Source: Rhizobium sp. BT04 (GTDB lineage Bacteria > Pseudomonadota > Alphaproteobacteria > Rhizobiales > Rhizobiaceae). From it: a stretch of 64,000 bases of DNA. The position numbers were made by a program, and so were the translations under genes. Under the pieces are notes generated by a model. That model had not been told where the DNA came from. It made no database searches and saw only the letters and a program-made list of their open reading frames with translations. Positions 1-6,863 of the stretch are shown piece by piece. Location of the stretch: NCBI RefSeq assembly GCF_030053135.1, contig NZ_CP125652.1, positions 434,001-498,000 of the forward strand, read 5' to 3'. Numbering within the stretch: the first letter of the stretch is position 1; each line of letters begins with the position of its first letter.

Positions 1-992
1 TGGTGAAAGGACTGGTCGCTGCCCGCCACCAGAGCAATGCCGGGCTTGCGGCACTCTTCCGTAAGGCCGGTCTCGCCGGCCCGGTGACGCCCTATCATTT
101 CGGCTTCCTGATCGGCCCGCGCATCAATGCCGGCGGGCGGATCGGCGACGCGGCCCTCGGAAGCCGCCTGCTGACGCTCGACGATGCCGGGGAGGCGGAG
201 GTGATCGCGCAGCGCCTCGACGAGCTCAACCGCGAGCGCCAGGCGATGGAGACCGTCATGCTGCAGGAGGCGGAAGCCGAGGCGCTCGCCGAATATGGCG
301 ACGGCGAGGGCGCCTCCGTCATCGTCACTGCCCATGAGAAATGGCATCCCGGCATCGTCGGGCTGATCGCGGCGCGGCTGAAGGAGAAGTTCAAACGGCC
401 GGCCTTCGCGATCGCCTTCGATGCCTCCGGCCGCGGCACCGGCTCGGGCCGCTCGATCAACGGCTTCGATATGGGCAGGATGGTGCGGGCTGCAGTCGAC
501 GAGGGAATTCTCGTCAAGGGCGGCGGCCACGCCATGGCCGCGGGGCTGACGGTCGAGCGCGCCGATCTCGGCAGGTTGAGGACCTTCTTCACGGAGAAGT
601 CGGCAAGGACGGTGGCAAACCTCGTCGCCAACGAGACCTTGAAGATCGACGGGGCGATCGGCGCCAGCGGCGCCACGCTCGAACTTATCGACCGCCTGGA
701 GGCGGCCGGCCCCTATGGCTCCGGCCATGCCCAGCCGCTCTTTGCCGTACCGGCCCATCGCGTCCGCGACGCGCGCCTGGTCGGCGAGAAACATGTGAAG
801 GTAACGCTGGAGGCCATGGACGGATCGCGGCTCGACGGCATCGCCTTCCGCGCCGCCGATACGCCGCTCGGCAATCTTCTCATCAATTCACGCGGCGCCA
901 GCCTGCATGTCGCGGGTTCGCTCAGTGCCGAGCATTACCAGGGTGCGCGCCGCATTCAGCTGCGCGTCTGCGATGCCGCGCCGGCGAAATAG
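1..992 (+). CDS. recJ: RecJ single-strand DNA exonuclease, C-terminal part (5' end outside window)
   Basis: This is the carboxy-terminal ~330 residues of the cytoplasmic 5'-to-3' single-strand exonuclease RecJ, which acts in RecF-pathway recombination, mismatch repair and stalled-fork processing. The fragment is in frame from base 3. It shows the family signature FGFLIGPRINAGGR at fragment residues 33-46 and the DHHA1 motif GGGHAMAAG at 173-181, followed by the terminal OB-like region. The catalytic DHH residues must lie upstream of the window, so the GTG at base 3 is internal and not a start. The gene converges on the tRNA-Glu genes of the opposite strand. Confidence 0.95.
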   Translation, partial: VKGLVAARHQSNAGLAALFRKAGLAGPVTPYHFGFLIGPRINAGGRIGDAALGSRLLTLDDAGEAEVIAQRLDELNRERQAMETVMLQEAEAEALAEYGDGEGASVIVTAHEKWHPGIVGLIAARLKEKFKRPAFAIAFDASGRGTGSGRSINGFDMGRMVRAAVDEGILVKGGGHAMAAGLTVERADLGRLRTFFTEKSARTVANLVANETLKIDGAIGASGATLELIDRLEAAGPYGSGHAQPLFAVPAHRVRDARLVGEKHVKVTLEAMDGSRLDGIAFRAADTPLGNLLINSRGASLHVAGSLSAEHYQGARRIQLRVCDAAPAK

Positions 993-1039
993 GGCTGTCG
1001 AGCAACCGCTTGAAAGACATGGAATTTAGAGAGAAGAAG

Positions 1040-1114
1040 TGGCACGCCCTAGGGGAGTCGAACCCCTCTTCCCAGAATGAAAATCTGGTGTCCTAACCGA
1101 TAGACGAAGGGCGC
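1040..1114 (-). tRNA. tRNA-Glu (anticodon TTC), copy A
   Basis: The minus strand folds as a 75-nt cloverleaf including an encoded CCA. The acceptor arm GCGCCCT pairs with AGGGCGT, the anticodon stem is CCAGA/TCTGG around a TTTTCAT loop giving TTC, and the T-loop is GGTTCGACTCC. From the CCA end through the -10 region it is identical to the gene at 1441-1515. Confidence 0.97.
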
Positions 1115-1132
1115 TTCCTTCGTGGTGGCGCC

Positions 1133-1161
1133 CTTATAGTCAGCACCTTCGAAAGCCGCAA
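1133..1161 (-). promoter_or_regulatory. promoter of tRNA-Glu copy A
   Basis: On the minus strand TTGCGG (1156-1161) and TATAAG (1133-1138) are exactly 17 nt apart, about 19 nt upstream of the mature tRNA. The same arrangement recurs before the other two tRNA-Glu genes, which supports a genuine housekeeping-sigma promoter. Confidence 0.75.
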
Positions 1162-1292
1162 GCGCCAAGACGCGAAAAAATCATCGTTTTCGCCGATTTA
1201 TTTCGGCTGTGGAAAAACTTGGTATCGTGAGGCGAGGGAACCAGGAAAAATAGGCCAGCGGGCTGGTTTAGGCGCCATTGGCTCAAGCCCGG

Positions 1293-1367
1293 TGGTACGC
1301 CCTAGGGGAGTCGAACCCCTCTTTACAGAATGAGAATCTGTCGTCCTAACCGATAGACGAAGGGCGC
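1293..1367 (-). tRNA. tRNA-Glu (anticodon CTC)
   Basis: This is a 75-nt minus-strand cloverleaf with encoded CCA. It shares acceptor, D and T arms with its two neighbours. Its anticodon stem is ACAGA/TCTGT and its loop TTCTCAT reads CTC, so it decodes GAG. It lies between the two TTC copies. Confidence 0.97.
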
Positions 1368-1379
1368 AAGCCATTCATT

Positions 1380-1408
1380 AAAATAGGCGCGCGCGCCGGC
1401 TTCTGCAA
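1380..1408 (-). promoter_or_regulatory. promoter of tRNA-Glu (CTC)
   Basis: Minus-strand TTGCAG (1403-1408) and TATTTT (1380-1385) are separated by exactly 17 nt. The spacer is an alternating GC run. The -10 box ends 12 nt before the tRNA, so this gene is probably transcribed on its own. Confidence 0.65.
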
Positions 1409-1440
1409 GCGGATGCGATGGCTTCTATATAGAGAGAAAG

Positions 1441-1515
1441 TGGCACGCCCTAGGGGAGTCGAACCCCTCTTCCCAGAATGAAAATCTGGTGTCCTAACCG
1501 ATAGACGAAGGGCGC
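1441..1515 (-). tRNA. tRNA-Glu (anticodon TTC), copy B
   Basis: This 75-nt minus-strand gene is identical to copy A at 1040-1114. The identity extends upstream through the -10 box (104 identical bases, 1441-1544 against 1040-1143), so it arose by a recent duplication or is kept uniform by gene conversion. Confidence 0.97.
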
Positions 1516-1533
1516 TTCCTTCGTGGTGGCGCC

Positions 1534-1562
1534 CTTATAGTCAGGCGTTTTGAATCCCGCAA
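1534..1562 (-). promoter_or_regulatory. promoter of tRNA-Glu copy B
   Basis: Minus-strand TTGCGG (1557-1562) and TATAAG (1534-1539) are 17 nt apart. The spacer differs from copy A except next to the -10 box, while both hexamers are conserved. Confidence 0.75.
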
Positions 1563-1713
1563 GCGGCAAATGCGGTTTTCTTTCAAAAAAATGACAAGAA
1601 ATCCTGCCGCGTTGCAAACGCCGATTATTGAAGCTGAATCAATAGGCTGCCGGTTGTTTCTTGAACAGCGCGAGGCGGCGCTGCCCTAACGTGATGCGAA
1701 AAGCGCGCGGCCG

Positions 1714-2784
1714 TCAGATCGCTCTTGCGGTCGTCAGCGGCGCGCGTTTGCCGCCGCAGCCCCAGTTCCAGTCACGGGTTTTGCCGGTATCGAGATGGAC
1801 CGAATCCGTGTGGCAATAGGTGCCGACGCCGCCGCGGTTCGGCAGCGAGCGGATATAGGCGGCGATGTCCCATTTCGTGACTCCGTCGATCTGGATGTCG
1901 GCTGCCTCGCAGCTCTTGTGCATCGATTCGTCAGCACCGCCGACCAGGCGGTTATGCTCTTCGTCGCGGTAGCCTGACGTCACGATAACCGGCCGGCCGA
2001 AATGGCTTTCGACCGTCTTGATCACGTTCAGCAGGTCGGGCTTGAAACAGCCGACTTCGACCTTGTCGTTCTGAAGATGCAGCCCGTTCGGCGCGATACG
2101 CGTCATGCCGGGCAGGGATGCCTTCTGCAGCAGGCCGGTGAGGCTGCCGAGCAGGTTCTGTTTCGGCGCGCTGTAGAGTGCATTCACAGTCGAGGTCGGA
2201 ATGCTGCCGGTCGCCAGCGACGCTGTTTGAACCGGCGCAGGCTGCGTGCTGCCATTCTGCGAGGATTGCTGCGGCAGCACCGGCTCCGCCGGCTGTGCTG
2301 GTGCGGGCTGCTGGCTGTAGACGCTGCTTCTCGCGGGCACTGCACCTTCCACCGGCGCATAGGCCTGCGGCTGAATGACGGTGGATGTACTGTTGTTCTG
2401 CGGCGCCGGCTGGTGATCGGAAAAGATGCTCATCGCCTGGGCGTTGATCCGGGTCGACTGCATGACGAGCCCGCCGATATTGGCGGGCGCCGATGCCGCC
2501 GGATCGGCCGCCGGGGCAGCGGCATTCGGATTCGCTGCCACGGTCTGAGGTGCGGCCTGAGCGCCGGAGACATTGACGAGCCGGGGATCGGTATAGACCG
2601 AACGCGGGGCAGGGCTTGCAGGCGCTGCCGCGGCAAGCTCAGGTGCGGCGGCCTGCGCCGCCGGCGCCACCGCGGCGGAATCCAGCGCCTTCTTGTCCGA
2701 CGCGCAGCCGGACAACAGCGCCAGCACCGAAGTGGCGATCAGCAAAGCGCCCGTCACGGGCATCCGCATTTGCATGTTAGGCAA
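1714..2784 (-). CDS. Lipoprotein with M15-type (D,D-carboxypeptidase-like) peptidase domain
   Basis: This is a 356-residue predicted envelope lipoprotein. A hydrophobic N-terminus ends in a lipobox LLSGC (residues 23-27). A long Ala/Pro/Gln-rich low-complexity linker follows (about 35-205). The C-terminal domain matches Peptidase_M15_3, with SGYR at 270-273, H289, D296 and H325/H330 as likely zinc ligands. Members act on peptidoglycan stem peptides or bind them. The TTG at 2784 lies 9 nt after a GGAG Shine-Dalgarno; an ATG at 2775 would drop three residues. The domain is clear but the substrate is inferred. It is transcribed away from gloA, alone. Confidence 0.8.
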   Translation of the reverse strand: MPNMQMRMPVTGALLIATSVLALLSGCASDKKALDSAAVAPAAQAAAPELAAAAPASPAPRSVYTDPRLVNVSGAQAAPQTVAANPNAAAPAADPAASAPANIGGLVMQSTRINAQAMSIFSDHQPAPQNNSTSTVIQPQAYAPVEGAVPARSSVYSQQPAPAQPAEPVLPQQSSQNGSTQPAPVQTASLATGSIPTSTVNALYSAPKQNLLGSLTGLLQKASLPGMTRIAPNGLHLQNDKVEVGCFKPDLLNVIKTVESHFGRPVIVTSGYRDEEHNRLVGGADESMHKSCEAADIQIDGVTKWDIAAYIRSLPNRGGVGTYCHTDSVHLDTGKTRDWNWGCGGKRAPLTTARAI

Positions 2785-2908
2785 GCGACCAGTCTCCGGT
2801 TAATGCGGAAAATGGGCGAAAAACGCCGCCGTCCGCTTCGAGTCACCGGGAGATTGCCTGCGGGGTCGGATCGCGGCAAGCGCCAAGGCGCCGGCCGGAC
2901 CCGAAATC

Positions 2909-2947
2909 GAAAAACCCGCAAGCCTCGCAAAAGCCTTGCGGAAAAAA
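2909..2947 (-). terminator. terminator downstream of gloA, possibly bidirectional
   Basis: CCGCAAG (2916-2922) and CTTGCGG (2935-2941) form a 7-bp stem. It is flanked by A-rich and T-rich runs on both sides. On the minus strand the stem is followed by GTTTTTC. Confidence 0.6.
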
Positions 2948-2949
2948 CC

Positions 2950-3390
2950 TTACCAGGCGCCGGTATTGCCCATCGAGGCCCAGGGCTCAGCGGCCGGAAG
3001 CGGGCTGCCTTTCTGCAGGATTTCGATCGAGATGCCGTCGGGCGAGCGCACGAAGGCCATGTTCCCGTCGCGTGGCGGCCGGTTGATGGTGATACCGTTG
3101 TCCATCAGATTCTGGCAGGTTGCATAAATATCGTCGACCTCATAGGCGAGGTGGCCGAAATTGCGTCCGCCGCTATAATCTTCCGTGTCCCAATTATAGG
3201 TGAGCTCGAGGCAGGGAGCCTTTTCGCTGCGCGCACGGTCGAGATCGTCGCGGGCGGCCAGGAAAACCAGGGTGAAGCGGCCCTTCTCGTTTTCGTGGCG
3301 GCGAATCTCCTCCAGCCCGAACAGCGTGGTGTAAAAGGCGAGCGAGGCGTCGAGGTCTTTGACGCGAACCATAGTGTGGAGATAACGCAT
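2950..3390 (-). CDS. gloA: Lactoylglutathione lyase (glyoxalase I)
   Basis: This 146-residue cytosolic enzyme isomerises the hemithioacetal of methylglyoxal and glutathione to S-lactoylglutathione. The four metal ligands of the family are all visible: H5, E62, H80 and E123, spread over two beta-alpha-beta VOC modules. The reading frame is open for 20 more codons upstream. The ATG at 3390 is chosen because AAAGGAG lies 8 nt before it and because proteins of this family start MRYLHTMVRV. It has its own terminator and faces away from the cold-shock gene. Confidence 0.95.
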   Translation of the reverse strand: MRYLHTMVRVKDLDASLAFYTTLFGLEEIRRHENEKGRFTLVFLAARDDLDRARSEKAPCLELTYNWDTEDYSGGRNFGHLAYEVDDIYATCQNLMDNGITINRPPRDGNMAFVRSPDGISIEILQKGSPLPAAEPWASMGNTGAW

Positions 3391-3584
3391 TCTATTTACT
3401 CCTTTATTGGGGCTAGCTTTTTTCGGCGAGCCGAGGTCAGCTTCGGGCAAGTCATCTTTATAAAATGTGCAGCTGGGAATAACCGAAAACTAGGACTTGC
3501 GCTTATCCGTTACCAAGATGTTAATCTTGATTTCAAGAATCAGTTAACCGTAACAGTGTGACGCGTATTCGAGGGGCTGGCGAA

Positions 3585-4163
3585 ATGGCTGATAGGATTT
3601 CATCGAACGAATACTCCGACCTTGACGAGCTATCGGCAGAGGCGGTCGATCTTGTTGAAATCACCGGCGTCGTCAAGTGGTTCGACGTCGCCAAGGGTTT
3701 CGGCTTCATCGTGCCCGACAACGGCATGCAGGACGTTCTCTTGCATGTGACCTGCCTGCGCCGCGACGGTTACCAGACGATCCTCGAGGGAACGCGCATC
3801 GTCGCCCTCATCCAGCGCCGCGAGCGCGGCTACCAGGCTTTCAAGATCCTCTCGATGGACCAGTCGACGGCGGTTCATCCCTCGCAGATGCCGCCGGTGC
3901 GCACCCATGTGCAGGTGACCGCGACGAGCGGGCTCGAGCGTGCGCTCGTCAAATGGTTCAACCGCACCAAGGGCTTCGGCTTCCTGACGCGCGGCGAGGG
4001 CACCGAAGACATCTTCGTGCATATGGAAACGCTCCGCCGCTTCGGCCTGACCGAACTGCGCCCCGGCCAGGTGGTGCTTGTCCGCTTCGGCGACGGCGAG
4101 AAGGGCCTGATGGCCGCGGAGATCCATCCCGACGTTCCGAGCCCGGCCAGCCGGTCGCATTGA
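3585..4163 (+). CDS. Double cold-shock-domain protein
   Basis: This 192-residue protein has two nucleic-acid-binding cold-shock domains, at about residues 26-90 and 114-180. Each carries an RNP1-type motif (KGFGFI in the first, KGFGFL in the second). An acidic N-terminal stretch precedes them. Tandem CSD proteins are common in alphaproteobacteria and probably bind RNA or single-stranded DNA; the exact role is unknown. The frame extends to a GTG at 3558, but the ATG at 3585 has GAGGGG about 9 nt upstream and gives the usual MADR start. The next gene begins 1 nt after the stop codon, so the two are co-transcribed. Confidence 0.88.
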   Translation: MADRISSNEYSDLDELSAEAVDLVEITGVVKWFDVAKGFGFIVPDNGMQDVLLHVTCLRRDGYQTILEGTRIVALIQRRERGYQAFKILSMDQSTAVHPSQMPPVRTHVQVTATSGLERALVKWFNRTKGFGFLTRGEGTEDIFVHMETLRRFGLTELRPGQVVLVRFGDGEKGLMAAEIHPDVPSPASRSH

Positions 4164-4164
4164 T

Positions 4165-4653
4165 ATGCGCGGTCCAGTCCTGTTTCATGCGATCAGAAGC
4201 GCCATCCTGGCGCTTTTTTTCATGGTCGCCCTGCCGGCTCTGGCCGAAGAGCAGATGGGGTTCGACAAGGAGCCGCTGCTAATCCAGACCGCTGCGGGAA
4301 AGGTGCTGCATTTCACCGTCGAGATCGCCTCGACGCCCGATCAGCGCGCCTATGGACTGATGTTTCGCAAAGTGATGGCCGATGATGCCGGCATGATCTT
4401 CGATTTCGACGAGCCGCGGCGCGTCACCATGTGGATGGAAAACACCATCCTGCCGCTCGACATGCTATTTGCCGACGACACCGGCACGATCCGCCACATC
4501 AAGGAAAACGCAACGCCCTATTCGCGCGACATCATCGATTCGATGAGCCCGGTGAAATATGTCGTCGAACTCAATGCCGGCATCGTCGCCAAACTCGGAA
4601 TCAAGCCGGGCGACAGGATCGTCAGCGCCACGACGACGAAGAAGACGAAGTGA
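4165..4653 (+). CDS. Exported DUF192 family protein
   Basis: This 162-residue protein has a cleavable signal peptide (hydrophobic residues 9-26 ending ALAEE), followed by one DUF192 domain. The family pattern is visible: RAYGLMFRK, then DEPRRVTMWMENTILPLDM, and a C-terminal GIKPGD. DUF192 proteins are small beta-barrels of unknown biochemical function, here predicted to be periplasmic. The start follows the stop of the double cold-shock gene by a single base, so expression is coupled to it. Confidence 0.88.
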   Translation: MRGPVLFHAIRSAILALFFMVALPALAEEQMGFDKEPLLIQTAAGKVLHFTVEIASTPDQRAYGLMFRKVMADDAGMIFDFDEPRRVTMWMENTILPLDMLFADDTGTIRHIKENATPYSRDIIDSMSPVKYVVELNAGIVAKLGIKPGDRIVSATTTKKTK

Positions 4654-4723
4654 CGGCGCGCACGCCCCGACAAGGCGGGCCGTGATCCGGCTGTCAAAGA
4701 TCCAAGAATATCGGGATATTGAA

Positions 4724-4800
<77 letters not shown>

Positions 4801-4958
4801 TGCCGTGGGCGGGGAGATACACGGTTCACTTCGCCGTCGCAACCCATAAATCCAGCCCTGGCCGAAGATTCCCGCCTGATATTGGGATGCATACAGAAAA
4901 ATCGTGATGGGCCGCCGGTCTGCCCTGCCGGGCGCGCCGGACGTCAGCAGAAGGCTGC

Positions 4959-5072
4959 TCAGCCGTGTTCGAGCAGGCCGATATATTGGGCGTAGCTGAT
5001 GGCAACGTAGAAGAACGCCGTAATCGCAGCCCCTATCACGATGGCATTGAACTCCGCCGAACGTCTCATCAT
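4959..5072 (-). CDS. Putative 37-residue single-pass membrane protein
   Basis: A minus-strand frame of 37 codons starts with two consecutive ATGs and stops at TGA (4959-4961). It encodes an N-terminal MMRRSAEF, a hydrophobic stretch of about 20 residues ([20 protein letters not shown]) and a short acidic tail ending LLEHG. Positive residues before the helix and negative ones after fit an N-in membrane peptide. The ribosome-binding site is weak (GTGGAT-like). No function can be assigned. It sits in an otherwise gene-free gap of about 650 nt between tRNA-Pro and the NDUFS4-like gene. Confidence 0.45.
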   Translation of the reverse strand: MMRRSAEFNAIVIGAAITAFFYVAISYAQYIGLLEHG

Positions 5073-5454
5073 GCGTGCAAATCCACTGAAATTAGCTGAG
5101 CCGTAAACTAGTGCCGAGGGCTAGCCGCGGCAATCAGCTTGTTATCACAACATGAGACAGGCGGTAATATCGCGCAACCGGCCGGAACCGTTAAGCTTCA
5201 GGCGGCGGCTGACAGGGGCGGGAATATCCGCAGCCGGCCTGTCCGCCGATATCCATGTTTCCGCGGCATCACCTCGTCATCGGGATGGTATCGACAGCGC
5301 ACCTGTACCGCCTTTTTTCTTGAAAAGCCGAGGAATCGCGGATAAGCAAAATTCATCTCTTCGTGCTATGTCTAGCGGCGAAGCAAAGCCCCGGCAGCGG
5401 GGAACGAGACCATGAAAGGCGGGCGCTGCCCGCACAGTCGGAGACGCCGCAGTC
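5073..5454. other. intergenic stretch before the NDUFS4-like gene
   Basis: I see no supportable gene in these 382 nt. A possible + strand promoter is TTGAAA (5320-5325) and TAAGCA (5343-5348) with a 17-nt spacer, which would read into the NDUFS4-like gene. The -10 match is poor. Two small GC hairpins (near 5391-5404 and 5419-5432) follow it. Confidence 0.35.
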
Positions 5455-5760
5455 ATGTCTGCCAAGATCTATCGTCCAGCCAAGACCGCCATGCAGTCCG
5501 GCAAGGCCAAGACCCATCTCTGGGTGCTCGAATTCGATCAGGAGTCGCCGCGCAAGATCGATCCGATGATGGGTTACACCTCCTCCGGCGATACGCGCCA
5601 GCAGGTGAAACTCACCTTCGAAACGCAGGAACTGGCCGAAGCCTATGCCCAGCGCAACGGCATCGAATACCGCGTCATCGCGCCGAAGGACCCGGTCCGC
5701 CAGGTTGTCGCCTATCCGGATAATTTCCGCTATACCCGTACACAGCCCTGGACGCATTGA
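5455..5760 (+). CDS. NDUFS4-like NADH dehydrogenase accessory subunit (ETC complex I conserved region)
   Basis: This 101-residue protein matches the ETC_C1 / NDUFS4 (18-kDa) family. It shows the typical start [14 protein letters not shown], the core WVLEFD, a central [12 protein letters not shown] and the C-terminal [14 protein letters not shown]. In mitochondria and some alphaproteobacteria this subunit sits on the peripheral arm of complex I and helps assembly. It is encoded outside the nuo operon. A GGTCGCG/CGCGACC inverted repeat (5788-5810) separates it from tRNA-Arg. Confidence 0.9.
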   Translation: MSAKIYRPAKTAMQSGKAKTHLWVLEFDQESPRKIDPMMGYTSSGDTRQQVKLTFETQELAEAYAQRNGIEYRVIAPKDPVRQVVAYPDNFRYTRTQPWTH

Positions 5761-5817
5761 GATTTCTCGTCCAGAACTGCCGCATCCGGTCGCGCTCCCT
5801 GAACGCGACCGCCGGAC

Positions 5818-5894
<77 letters not shown>

Positions 5895-6049
5895 TTTTTC
5901 AAGTGTCCATCCATGCAGCATGCCATCCGCCAAACAGGCAGAGTGGCTTCCGTAAAACGAAGCCGCTGGGCCGTGGACGATCTTCCGATTGGAACACGCA
6001 TTTACGGCCATGTCTTCGGGCGACATGATTATCAACGAAAACTATGTAG

Positions 6050-6637
6050 GTGTCGCGAAAGACGGGTGTCCGCATCGTGCTCATAGGCTTCCCGGGCGTT
6101 GGGAAGTTGTCCATCGCGAACGAGTTGAGCGCCATGGTTTCGGCAAAAGTTGTCGACAACCACTGGATCAACAACCCGATCCTGCGGCTGCTGGATGAGG
6201 ATGGAACTGCGTCGCTTCCAAAGGGGATATGGGAGTTCACAGGTCGGGTGCGGCAAACCATCCTTGATGCAATCACCGCTTACGCGCCGTCCGCCAATTT
6301 CATTTTCACGCATGCCGGTATCGAGGGTGATGAGCGGAGGCTTCGTACCTTTCAACAGATCGCCGGTGCTGCCGAAGCCTCCGACGCCGTTCTGGTGCCG
6401 GTGCGATTGCTGTGTGATGAAGAGGAACTGGCTCGCCGGGGTTCGAACCCCGAGCGACGCCAAAGATTGAAATCCACGGATGTGGCAGCCTCGAGAGATC
6501 GCAGCCGGAGGGCGGGCGTTTTCGATCCATTCCACCCAAACACATTGGTGCTCGACGTCACTTCTGCATCACCGGGAAAAACGGCCATCGCGATCCGAGA
6601 GCATATTCTGAAGGTCCTTGGCAACCTGTCAGCCTGA
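6050..6637 (+). CDS. P-loop kinase-like protein, copy 1
   Basis: This 195-residue cytosolic nucleotide-binding protein of unassigned substrate has a P-loop GFPGVGKLS near the N-terminus. That is the GxxGxGKxS/T type of small-molecule kinases such as adenylate kinase or chloramphenicol phosphotransferase. It is followed by DNHWINNP and a Walker-B-like hydrophobic strand FIFTH. It is a diverged paralogue of 9384-9971, roughly 88% identical at DNA level by eye over the first half. The GTG start at 6050 aligns with the conserved block shared by both copies; an internal ATG of copy 2 is ACG here, which argues for GTG. The substrate is unknown. Confidence 0.75.
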   Translation: MSRKTGVRIVLIGFPGVGKLSIANELSAMVSAKVVDNHWINNPILRLLDEDGTASLPKGIWEFTGRVRQTILDAITAYAPSANFIFTHAGIEGDERRLRTFQQIAGAAEASDAVLVPVRLLCDEEELARRGSNPERRQRLKSTDVAASRDRSRRAGVFDPFHPNTLVLDVTSASPGKTAIAIREHILKVLGNLSA

Positions 6638-6660
6638 AATTCGTCGGAGTTGATTCTATT

Positions 6661-6717
6661 CGCTACGATCGCCGATACGCCTGACGGCGGGAGGTGAGGC
6701 GTTCTGACGAGCTATCG
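6661..6717 (+). repeat. downstream part of the duplicated segment (copy 1)
   Basis: After the copy-1 kinase stop, 57 nt match the sequence after copy 2 (9975-10030) with a few substitutions and a 1-nt indel. This block includes the GTG start region of the shikimate-kinase-like gene. Similarity stops abruptly after GAGCTAT, so a fragment of that gene's 5' end was left behind here. Confidence 0.7.
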
Positions 6718-6727
6718 GTTTACGCAA

Positions 6728-6748
6728 AGCCGGCCCGGAAGGCCGGCT
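6728..6748. terminator. GC-rich hairpin between copy-1 kinase and the RTX gene
   Basis: AGCCGGCC (6728-6735) and GGCCGGCT (6741-6748) form a perfect 8-bp stem around a 5-nt loop. There is no U-tract on the plus side and only TTT on the minus side, so termination strength is uncertain. Confidence 0.4.
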
Positions 6749-6828
6749 GACACCCGTCGAAAGATCGCAGCGCGCGGATGGGGCTCCCTCATCCACGCGC
6801 CGAAGTAGCCGATTTTTGCGGCTTGCGT

Positions 6829-6856
6829 GTTGTGGCGGTCGGACGACCGCCACAAC
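6829..6856 (-). terminator. perfect 13-bp hairpin after the RTX protein gene
   Basis: GTTGTGGCGGTCG (6829-6841) and its exact complement (6844-6856) are separated by only two bases. The hairpin begins 8 nt after the stop of the RTX gene. It lacks a downstream T-run and may act as a 3'-end stabiliser or a factor-dependent terminator. Confidence 0.5.
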
Positions 6857-6863
6857 GCTATCG

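Noticed and set aside
2002..3561. Long plus-strand frame of 519 codons opposite the M15 lipoprotein and gloA
   Set aside because: It is antisense to two well-supported genes, is Arg/Gly-rich and lacks any domain. It results from the high GC content.
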